NCBI GenBank assembly: GCA_904063045.1 | Contig: CAJFCJ010000008.1 | Coordinates: forward strand, 1,364,001 to 1,428,000 | Direction: 5' to 3' | DNA: 64,000 nt | From: Dimorphilus gyrociliatus | Lineage: Eukaryota > Annelida > Polychaeta > Dinophilidae | In this document: piece after piece, positions 48,136-59,418 of the stretch | How positions within the stretch are numbered: position 1 is the stretch's first letter | How the letters are laid out: each line of letters begins with the position of its first letter | Program-made: the position numbers and the translations under genes | Notes under the pieces: generated by a model | Database searches by the model: none | What the model was told of the DNA's origin: nothing | What the model saw: the letters and a program-made list of their open reading frames with translations, nothing else

Positions 48136-51100
48136 ATGGAATCCTCTCTAATCCTCAATCACGACGATTCATCCTCTGAACTTCCGGAAGAATCCTTAGA
48201 TTTGGAATACGATGACTTTCCTTTGGATTTAGTAGGCCTACCGACCTTCGATTACAATTCAGATTCTTTCCATATAGACGAAGAAGACGACGTCTGGCAA
48301 CCAAACAAAGTTCAAACTCCACTTAGAAGCTCCACTTCAGGATATCAATCGAATAGGAATTCATACTTAAGTTCAGTTTCAAAAAATTCACAAAGGAATT
48401 CTGTAGTGTCGACAAGTATCCGAGAAGCTTATGCTTTAGACAACGATATTGTTTTTTACAACAATGACATTCTTCGAACAGTACAAGACTCTATAGGCCT
48501 GGATACTGATTCACGAACATTATTAGCTCCAAAAGTGGACAATAAGGATGATTACGAAATAACAGTGATAACAGAAAACCGAAATAGAAAAGGACATTTT
48601 CGATGTTTTACGAGAATCGCTAAATTTTTTTTAAAAAAATACCATCCGCTGCAAAAAGACTGTAGCAGATTTGAAAAAGTTAAATACCAGCTCAGATTGC
48701 CGCCAACTGGAAAATTATCTCATTTTCTCTACATAATTCTTTCTCTTACAATTCAGTGGGCTTTGACTTATATTATATCACCTAGAGAGGCGGCGCCCGG
48801 AGGAAATATCTTTGCAATTTTAGTTCTAATTACTTCCTCATGGGTTTTCTCAAAAGTGTTCAGGCTGTTGACTTTACCAGGATTTCTCGGTATGTTTAAA
48901 AAAAGTTTTTTATTGATAGTATTTTAAATCTAAGACATAAAAAATACGTACTCAATTTAAAAGATAAGCTAGATCATTGAAGGTAACAATATAATTAATT
49001 TTATTGTACTATCAAATTCAGCAATTAGTAGAATTCATTTGTTTTGTATTCAATCTCATTCACTGAGCACTAAATCTAATGAAACTAGGCTGAAGAATTT
49101 GATATCAAATATATACAGTATACAGATGTGTTGTGCTAACAAATATTTTCACTGTTTAAAATGTATATATACCGTCAAAAACATATTCTCTTTTAATAGA
49201 GACAGTTCATTTATGATTGCATACATAGTATTGTTATCTTCATATAATTATAAGTATTATTAATTATTGATTTTTAACCCTAACATATTAAAGTATTCTA
49301 TCAATGATTTATTTGTTTAAATATAATTCGTACTTAATTCTCCGTTTTTGCAACATTAAATTAAAATATTAACTGTAAATTTTTTAAAATGCAAATATTA
49401 AATGGTGAATAAAACAAATGAAAAATAAAGGTAATAAGAAATCAAGAAGAATATTTCATAAAAAGCAATAAATAATTTTAATAATTGAGATAGAAATCGT
49501 TTTAGGAAATTTTATTTGCTGCAAAAAGGTACATATGGTTGTTTATAATAAAACATTAGATATTCTTAAATATATACAGTGTATAAATATTTCAAAGAAA
49601 AGTAAAATTTTTAAATACAATTCTTATCTACTATTTCTTGTAAATTGTATGATATATTGATAAACTAAGTCTATTTTTCTACATGATACATATTTGATCT
49701 GAATCAAACAAAACGGCGCTCGAACATATCTATCTGTATATTGTTTTCTTCGAGCGTTAATCGATAAAGTAGAGCTTTCAGTAAATTCAATAAAGCAAAT
49801 TAATAGGAGGACACATAAATAATTAACCCGGTCTACATATATCACCCACAGCAATCTAATACTTGCTGTAAAAATTTACATATAAATTATAGGCTAATAA
49901 AAGCTGTTACAATCTTTTCCCTTTTTGGCAAAATTTTCCAATATATATATTAAAATAGTTTCCTTAAAAAAAATAAAATTAAAAAAACAATTTTTAGTCA
50001 ATAATTTTTTTAAACTTATTCACATTTCTCTTTTCACTTGCACGATAGTTACTTTATAATTCGAGAATTTCAATATACACGAAAAAAGACATAAATTGCC
50101 CTACATGAATGACTTAAAAGAGCACGAAGACAATTGCTAAATAGCTTGAAATAAATAATAAAATAAACAAACCATATTTGAAAAACCAACTATTTATAAT
50201 AACATACGCTGATGGATTAATGTTTAATATGATCATATCTGATATATATATATATATACTGTATATATATCGTATATATGTAAATACTATATAAATTATA
50301 GTCTCAGTACAGCTTTCAATTATATGCTTATTTCTTTCTCTCTCCAGGTATGCTAACGGCTGGTATATTAATTGGTAATATTCCATTATTAAAAAATACG
50401 GTTTATGATGGCTTAAACAGAACCGTTATTTCTATAATAAGGTTAGTGACGACAGCTAAACATTTTACAGCGAATATTCTAAAAATGAATGTGATATCTG
50501 CCTGACAATATGTAATTTTTATCATTATGGTATTTGTCAAATAGTAAACCTATCTTGCTTCGGCTAAAAATGAACTCCACCCGTTAAAAAAAAGGAAAAA
50601 AAGAGACGTATTGACTGAAAGACTTGCTATGAATAATAAAGAGATTGTTAATTTCCCATATTGTGAAACTCGAGAATATACAAACAATATTATGTGGTTA
50701 CTTTATTAATTAATTTGCTTAATGGTAGAAAAGTGGAGAAAGAAGAAAGAAAGAAAAGAGTAAAAAAATAAACAAGTAAATAAATTAATTATAGATGAAG
50801 TAACGCCCTTTCTTACTATTACCAATATAAAAGTGGCGCAAAAGAATTCCTCTCCAATCCTTTAATCACCCAAACAGTTGCCTTTTGAAATGAGCTTTTA
50901 TATCTTAACAAGTCGACCCTACAATGTAAAAAAGAAGAGCCAAAATTGCAAAAGTATAAAATACGAAGGATTTTTGTAAAAGTAAGAATATCATAAAGTT
51001 AAATTAAGAAATCGATCAATTTAGATACCACTGGGTGTTTACTGTGTAAGATTAGAAATACTGGAAAACTGCAATGGAGCCTGTCAATCATTAACTTATA

Positions 51101-53330
51101 AAATAGTCGTTTATACTTTAATTAGAAGTCTTGTCCGGAATGAAACTAGAATCTTTCAATTCTAAACAATGAAGCAAAAATACAAAAGAGCCAAGAGATA
51201 GGATATTGCACTAATTCTTGAATTTCAACAGTTTTATGCTAAAGCTCTCTTCTTATTGATAACTATGATTATAATTTCGTTATTCCTTTCATTAAGAGAT
51301 TGTAAAACAATAGGAAAAGAAAGAAATTTATAAGAACTTGGTCATATATCGATTATAAGAAATCCACAGAAGAAATAATATTATTCATATTATACGATTT
51401 CCTTTTTATTCTTAGCGGGATGTCTCTATTGTTATAGGGGAAAAAGAGATAGAGAAGACTTTTGTAATCAAATATAAAAAAAAAATATTGTTTCAAGAGG
51501 AAGAAAAAATGGTCTGTAAATAAAACGAAGACGAATCAATGACGTTTACAAGTGAGAGAGTATCTTTAATTTCCTTGTTCTGATTGTAGTTCGTTTTATC
51601 TTCCTTTAACGTCTCGCATTTCGTTCGATTAGCGACGAGAAAAGGGATGCTTTATTGATCTCTTTCGTTATTTTCTTGTTAGACCGATTCCGCAGCCTAA
51701 AAGCGTCACGTTTTATTTGCAACAAGGAATTCTTTGACCAAATAAAAATTTAATCGATAGTAATCTTTCACTTAGAGAGAGAAAACAACACTTAATTAGC
51801 AAATTTGAATGATAACTGGGTTTTAAAGAAATAGAAAACTAGATAAATCGTAGTTTTGCTCCTCTGCTCCAGTTTAGGAAAAGAAACATAGTTATACTGT
51901 ATATACAGTATATTCAGTATATATATAAAAATGATATAAAATGGGCAATATTATATCTTCATATCATAGATTGGTTTACATTTAGAAAATTGCCTTCAGG
52001 AGAAAACTAACTCAATTTTGATAATGAGCTCAAATGACCGGATATTATTCGACTAGCTGGACCACTGATTGAATGTCAGCAAAGATTTCAAGATCTTAAA
52101 CTTAATGCTGCAGTAGAGACTATTTTTCAAAATCAGTAAATTCTCTCTTATGAATTAACAAAAAAGGAATATTACATGAAACAGAAGAAGAAAATTTCTC
52201 TTTTTTATATTTAAAATCTCATCCCTACTATTCCACATCCAATTTAAATGTGTTCGGAAATTTCCCAAAAACTTCCAACTTAGTTAAACAATTAACCGTA
52301 TGTAGTTGGGCGTCAGTCGATCACTTAACCGTTTCTATTCTGTTGACGTCAACTACACATAATAAACCAAAATGAGATTTATACGGATAATCCTTTATAC
52401 GAATATTGACCGTCTCCATAAATAAAAACAGAAAAAAAAATAGGGGAGAACGATAAGTGTTTCGTGAAACCCGGAAGGAAGGGAGAGAGGACTGTGAGAA
52501 TGGAGATGGAAGTTTTTTGAAAAGGACAATGAACAAGAGCTACTAGACGCTTTTAGGTGACGGGAAATACGGGTGGAAAATAGTCGATTATAGCCGAAGC
52601 TGATAATTTTTCAATGCTAATATCGAAAATCAATTGTAGGATTGTTTAACAGATTTTCCTCCAATTTTTTCTTTATTTCAGTCTTTAATTTTATTTTCAT
52701 CTCAAAGGCAAATGGCTTTGGCTTGTCTGCTGCTCAAAATGGGACAAACGTTTGATGTAGGAACGTTGAGAAAACTAACATATGCCGTTCTTCGTCTAGC
52801 AATTTTTCCGGCTTTTAGTGAAATTACGTTCGTTACTGTTACATCCAAATTTTTACTAAACTTTGGATGGTTAAGAGCCGTTTTATTAGGGTAAGAACAA
52901 GTATTATAAACTTGATTAAAGCCACCAAAGTAATAAATTAGCCAAAGAAAACAATTTATTGTTTTAATTAAGAATGTACGTTATCTAAAAAACATTAAAC
53001 AATAAAAAGATAAAAAAATTTTCCTTGAATGGAAGAGATTTTCCCGCTTTATTTTCACCTTTTCTAGATACGATTAAGTATTGAAAAAATATAGAATTCG
53101 TAAGAAATACCAGATTTTCCATTTCTCTGCGTCGACAGATCTTAAAGCAGGCTTTATGTCTATAGTGAAGTTGCACTCTTTTTATTTTTATTTGTCAGGA
53201 AAAAAAAGAATGCTTCGCTCCATCGAACGTATTAATATATATTTTCGTAAGAACGAGCACGTATTACACTGACGCCATTGTTGTCTCAGACAATATATAA
53301 TATATACAGTATATGTATATACAGTATATA

Positions 53331-53364
<34 letters not shown>

Positions 53365-56300
53365 CTTAATAAGTGCAGTAAAAATAAATTATCCTCTTTT
53401 CCTTTAAATTGGAAATTCCCCTTTAAAAACATTAAATTTACCTGTATGAAATGTTAAAATTATAAAATTCTTCTATATTTCATTAGAAAATTAATTATTT
53501 TGGTGGTTATAGTCGCTTAATATTTCCAATTTATCAATATTTTGCAAAATAAACATTTTCCAGTACAATTCTATCACTATCAAGTCCGTCAATTATCTTA
53601 CCGACTTTATTTAGAGTTTATAAGAAATGCTTAAATAAACGTCAACAAATATCAAGTATTTTAATAGGATCCTCAAACCTCGATCATTTGATTATCTGTG
53701 TAATTTTATCAATTTTACTTGGAATAACATTTTCAGAGCGTTAGTTTATAATTTATTTAAAAGTGATAATTCTTTTTACACTAAAGTTTAATATCATTGG
53801 ATAACAGAAAAAAAGCATGCATTAATAATACTAGAAGGACCCTGTGAACTCTTAATTGGTTCGTTGTGCGGAATGATTGCTAGTGGTGTACTGGCCTATT
53901 TACCTCATAAAACGTCCGTAAGTATAACAATTTTCATTTAGTTGTTTCATTTTTATACTGCAGCCTCTAAAAGAATATGTATAAATCAAATAAAAAATAT
54001 ATACAATATTAGCGATATCATTTTATGAAATAAAAATTTATAAATTTAAATTAATAATAACAGAGCCTACTTGGCAGCTAAATGAACAATAAACATCATA
54101 CGTCTTTTATTATAAGGCTCAGTAAATGGCCCTACATTTATTAGTTTATCTACGGATACAATTGTAAAGCGTCTTTTCCTTAAAAAGCAACATATTTAAA
54201 AATTTTATACAAGTCTATATACGTTTGGGTCTGAGATCGGAGGACACAAATAATTAATGCTTTGAAATGACTATAAATAAATTTTCTAAAGTTTAATTGA
54301 TCCAATTTTTCTGCTTAAGGGATTACATTAAATGACAAAAGGAACGAGTTAAACGCATAAAGAAACGAATCCAAATGCTTAGGTCGCTTTTTCCTGCTTA
54401 TTGCTCTATTTTTTTCTTCATTTCTTATAAAATAAGCTTTTTTTAAAATACCTTTGTAATCGAAAGTTTAATTAGACAATTAGGGCTACTTAGATAATCA
54501 GAAGACGAGACATGTTTGTATTAAAATATACAATGAGACTATTTTTATAAAATGCTCCCCGAGCCTTATGCTGATAATGAGGCCCTATACTATATTAGAC
54601 ATATTGTAGGGGAAAACTCTCCCACCCAAATTGACGCTTGATTTTTGAATTTTTTCCTCTTTCTTTTTTTCAGAAAAATTTGATAATTAAACGATTTATA
54701 ATTCTTTTTTGTGGTTGCTTATTGAGCACAATTGGATGTCAACAATTCTCTTTTTTTGGAGCTAGCCTTTCTTCCTGCTTTTTCCTGAGCTTTCTATGCT
54801 CATTCATTTGGAAAAATGATAATTGTAAAGATCATAAGGTATTACAACTTTAAAAGTTCCTCTTGTTTGCATTGAAATTGATATATTAAAGAACTTTAAA
54901 TCTTTGCCTTTTAAAGATAACATTTATGAGGCTTCATGAGAAATTTTCATCCTTCATACTTTTGATACAATTATCTTTAATTGGCGCTGAAATTCGGTTG
55001 GATGGTCTCAAAAAACAAATCGGTTCGCTAATAAAACTAGCACTTTCATTATCGCTTAATCAATTCCTTACTCTTTCTTCTTCAATTACGTTCAGGTTTA
55101 TCGACATTAGTAGTTGTAGCAGGACTGATTGGCCGTTTCCTAACTTCTCTCTTATCTCTTGTAAATTGTGGAATAAATTGGAAAGAAAGAATTTTTATAT
55201 CATTAGCCTGGCTACCTAAAGCCGTTCGTCATGTAAGGAAAAAGAGTTAAAAAATAAGTAGAAATTATAGACACAAAGTTTATCTTCATATTTTATTTCT
55301 TTTTTAAGTCAATCCTTGCTATAATGCTCATCGATATATCCGATACGAAACGATTTCCTTCTATTGAATCTGACATACGAAAGGTTTGTATTTCGTTTCT
55401 TAATAGTTGAATTATGGAAAGGGTAAAGCAGTGGAAAATATACAATTTTTATATAACCGCCAAAGATAAATAAATATACATTATTGCGAGCAATCGTAAG
55501 CCTAAAATGCCACGAAATCCGGTTAAAACGCCATCTATGTCTGATATTTCCTCGAGGGAATTTGAAAGTGCTCCTGTTTGTAGCATGATAATGTAAAGAT
55601 ATGACCCATATAATCAACTACAAAAATGAAAAATTATCATTCAACTGAATTGTATCACTATAGTAACGCAATAATTGGCAAAAGTAAAAGACATTTCGAT
55701 CTATCTTTGGATAAAAATCTAGCTGTCCTTATAAAAAAATTACGATATGAATTACTAGAGTCATATCACGCAAAAGCAAATCCATTAATTGGTTAGAAAC
55801 CAAAAGGTATATGATTCTCCTGTCCTACATTTCTTTATTTTTGATTGATTTTATCTTCTATGTCATTTTATGGATCAAATATGCGCAAAAAAAACTGTGT
55901 CACTCTACATATAAACATAAACTACGTTTAAAACTATTACCTGTTCACCTTCATACTTATTATTTTGCTAGAATTCATTAAGTACAGTGTAGTTACAATA
56001 TAGCTACTCAAAATTTGTTAGAGGACTTAATTTGCTATTTATCCTGATTTAAATTATAGTCTTTTAATCCGCTCTCACCTTAAATTAATCTTTTATGTCA
56101 CTTTACCCTAAAGAGACCTTTCACTAGGTGTATATCATGAAAATAAAAGGGGTAAGCCACAGTAAGAAACAGTAAATATGGTTTAAAATGTTATTGGCTT
56201 TATAGATAAAGAAGTTGAACGGGAAATTTAATATATATTTATGCTTATGTATGTTTTATATATAAAAAATTACATATCATATGAATAGAATCCAGTAGAA

Positions 56301-56861
56301 GAATAGGTTTTTTACTTTCTGCTTATGGATAAAGAAAGGCATAGAGGGTATATTGTGTATCGCCCTATTCTATATCAATTCGAAGTCCATATGGATATGT
56401 TACATTCCACTACGTCACTTTGAATACAGCATAATTGAATATAATGACTTAAAATTATGTAGTAAAAAATACTCTAGATCTCTATTATAGACCACAAATT
56501 GCTAATCCTTAAAGTTTGCTAGGACACCAAAGGGTTCACTTCTCTATGAAATTAGGTATTAATGGGCGATATTGCAGTCTTTTCACAAAACGTCACCGAA
56601 ATTTACTGAACGTGACTTGAAAGTATTGAAAATGAATTGTAATTCTCATCATAGTATTAATATTTGCAGATAACTAATACGTGCTTCCTCGGCGTCCTCT
56701 ATACTTCATTACTTGGACCAATTTTAAGTATAACTGCCCCGTTTATGTTGAGGAAAGCGCCTACTGGTAACAGAGCGGAAACTAAACAAAGCGTTGAAGA
56801 AGTTATAATAAACAGACATACTGAAAATGAACTTTTAACGGAGAAAGAAACAGTTACGTAA
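48136..56861 (+). CDS. SLC9B: SLC9B (NHA-type) cation/proton antiporter with an Asp-His ion site
   Basis: Ten exons, 663 aa: 48136-48889, 50348-50441, 52708-52890, 53564-53739, 53808-53917, 54674-54838, 54917-55022, 55096-55232, 55309-55383 and 56670-56861. Phases close throughout. The N-terminal 190 residues are acidic, cytosolic and specific to this protein. After that the CPA2 fold is traceable: LPGFLGMLTAGILIGNIP, RQMALACLLLKMG, LSLSSPSIILPTL, SSNLDHLII, SLIGAEIRLDGL, RIFISLAWLPKAV. The family exchanges Na+ or Li+ for H+ at plasma or organelle membranes. The usual Asp-Asp pair is D384-H385 here, and the family's G-A-V-S-P is S-L-S-S-P. The protein is divergent but intact, with no stop or frameshift. 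Exon 3 is taken from a weak AG at 52706-52707, because the stronger CAG at 52679-52681 breaks the frame. Confidence 0.88.
53286..53362. repeat. TA microsatellite with three TATACNGTATA words
   Basis: Intron 3 of SLC9B holds an imperfect then pure TA repeat containing TATACAGTATA near 53303 and 53318 and TATACTGTATA near 53325. Highly self-complementary. Confidence 0.75.
55529..55536 (-). promoter_or_regulatory. AGATGGCG motif
   Basis: The minus-strand context is ACATAGATGGCGTTTT. It lies in the last intron of SLC9B. Confidence 0.35.
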
Positions 56862-57089
56862 CTTTTTAACCAATTTTAATCATAATATATACAAAGAAAA
56901 GATTTTTTCATTAACTAGTTAGAATGATCTATAGGGAATGAATGAAAATGCAGAGAAAGAGAAATTGTGTTTATATTATATGTCAACACTAAAAGATAGA
57001 TATAGAAATGAACATTGCCAGATGCTTTGATTTGAATCGAAAGCTTTTTCTTCACAAAAAGCAAATATTATTATCGCAATAAACAATAT

Positions 57090-59418
57090 TTATCGTTCCA
57101 ATTCCATGGTTACCACTTCAGATCTTTTTGTATAAGGAGAGACATGAACAGTGATAAGCTGTCCAGAAGGGGTTTTAGATAGAGAGTGAGCATGTAATCT
57201 GAAGGCTGCCCCACTTTTATCTACGGGTATAATTTGTGAAATAGTTTGTGTTGAAGATTGCAGACTGTAGAAACTCCCAGTGGAGGCTATTAAGGCATTT
57301 CCGAATTTATCCATAAAAAGTCCTTTGGCTGAGGCAGGTAATCTTGTAGTTTTCAGCATATCGCCGTCATAGGAGTAGATCCTTAATTGTCTATCACCAT
57401 TTCTGGGTTCAAAAGTCAATCCGATATTACTACCTGCAAACATATACTTGTTATTTGAAATTTTTGAAATTTTCAATCAATAGCTGGAATAAATAGTAAA
57501 TGAAGATTTTGTCTTAATAATACTAAATTGAAAAGAGGGAATTAAGGAGATCAGCTATGAACCATGAAATTTTGTTAAACAAAAACTGATTTATAACAGA
57601 CAATCAATATATCTAATATAAAATTACCTTTCCAGTGGACACATCTACATCCATAGTGCTTGCTTAGCATGCACAAATAATAAATATATAAGAGTAGGAA
57701 ATATTATAGTATTAAACACTTACTCCTAAGGCATTGGATACACAGTATTATTATTAATAAAGAGGAGATCAGCCTTAGCAGAGCGTACAATATTATATAC
57801 TTAGAACATTCAAGTCACGAAGTATTTTATTATGCTTTAAACTAATGGCCTATTCTTTTAGCTAAAAATAACAAATCTATAGCTTACCTCCAACAGCTAA
57901 ATTAAAAAACTCTGGTAAACTTCCTAAAGGAAAATTTCGTAATTTGCTTCCAGATTCATCGTACACACATAGCGCATGACCTTCAGTTACCACATAACAT
58001 CCATTGATGTCTATCGATAATCCACGTATGCCCGATCCAATAGGAAAATGACTCAAACAATTCCATGATTGAGGAGAATATATTTTCAAAGAATTTTCAA
58101 TAGCTACAGCTATATTACCTGATTCATTAACTAAAATACCAACTGGGTAGTTGATTTCGGTTGACAGAACTCTTTGCTGAAATTTTCCAGACCTGTCACA
58201 AATCCACAAGCCGGAATTCTCAGCATCTGCAATAACTATCTTTCCATTGGATAAAAATGCTAAACCACAAGGTTCTTTAATATAACTGGTAGTTTTAAAT
58301 TTTGATACTATTCTCGCAGTCTGGGGAGGAACCCTTTGGGCTATTTCCGGCTTAGGAAAGCTTTGTAGGGATATTGTTGATATGCTTCTTGCTGGGGGTA
58401 GAGATATTTCCCTTCGAGAGGATATTTCTCTCGGGAGTGGTATACCTGAATCAATATCTTCAGATTTTTTTAATCCCTCGTATACCTTTTTTCTTTTTCT
58501 CGGAGTGGTTTTAGGCGCGGCCTTAACAATAGGAACTTTCGAGGATCTCTTTATAGAATCTAATTTATTCGGCTTAGCATCTTGATTAATAGTCGGCAGT
58601 AAGTTCATTTTAGGATTATTTTCTACTTTACCTAAAGTTTGATTGTTCAAAAATATAATAGACGGGCCACTGAACTCTTTTCTATCCAAAGCTTTGGGAC
58701 TTTGAAAGATTTCAGCCTGCTGGGAGACACGTAAGGCTGTAGCTATAAACTTCTCTTGGGATAACTTATCGTTTCCTTTACGACTTGCGAAATCTTGGAC
58801 TTTTTTCAACTCCTGCCATTTTGTTTTAACAACTTTTTTCCTATCACTGACTTTTTCTAGCTTAGAATCTAAGAAAGAATCTAAGTCTTGTTCAAGTTTC
58901 TCGTGTTGAGATCTAATTGTTTGCTGTAGTTGAATAACGTGAGCATTCAAAGCTATCTTCTTCTCTTCCCTTATCTCTTCTATATTTATTTCTATCTTCT
59001 GTAACCATTCTAATTCTTCGGATAGCGTGGCTGATATTCTTGAAATTTTTGCCATAACTTTACGAAGGGCAGCTTCACATTCAGCAATTTTTTCATTTAA
59101 ATCGACAATATCATGGTTCTTGTGCTCAATCATTGTACAATTGACGCAAATCAATTGAGAACACTTCTCACAAAAGTATCGAACTTCAGCGAAATCGTGT
59201 TTGGAACAATTTTGTTCTACTTTCTTTTCTGATTTCGGTACAACATAGTGATCAGCTGTTACTTTGGTCGTTCGATGTTGATCGCTGCATATTTTGCAGA
59301 GAGGCATTGAACAGTCTGAACAATACATTGGAGCAGACTTTCTTTTGTTCTTTAGCCGACAAATCTGGCATAGTCCATCGAAGTCAACTATATCCGAGGA
59401 GTTTAGCGATTTACTCAT
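57090..59418 (-). CDS. B-box/coiled-coil/NHL-repeat protein (TRIM-NHL type without RING)
   Basis: The coding sequence is complement(join(57090..57433,57888..59418)), 624 aa, with a 454-base intron joined in phase 1 inside the NHL region. Two B-box zinc fingers: residues 17-57 (C-x2-C...CSDC...CKIC...H) and 71-103 (CSKH...CEKC...CVNC...H-x2-H). A coiled coil follows at about 105-230, then a linker rich in Lys/Pro/Ser (240-370) and an NHL beta-propeller (about 375-624) with blocks such as EPCGLAFLSNGKIVIADAEN and YPVGILVNESGNIAVAI. There is no RING finger before the first B-box, unlike classical TRIM2/3/71 ubiquitin ligases, so E3 activity is not expected. Such proteins are often expanded in molluscs and annelids; roles in RNA binding or scaffolding are inference. 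It converges on SLC9B with 228 bases between the stop codons. Confidence 0.88.

Noticed and set aside
54638-55219. Two independent small membrane proteins
   Set aside because: They are exons 6-8 of SLC9B; their sequences align in order with the antiporter core and the 73-base intron at 55023-55095 restores the frame.
55309-55617. 102-codon minus-strand frame
   Set aside because: Overlaps SLC9B exon 9 in antisense; the plus-strand reading is supported by homology and phase.
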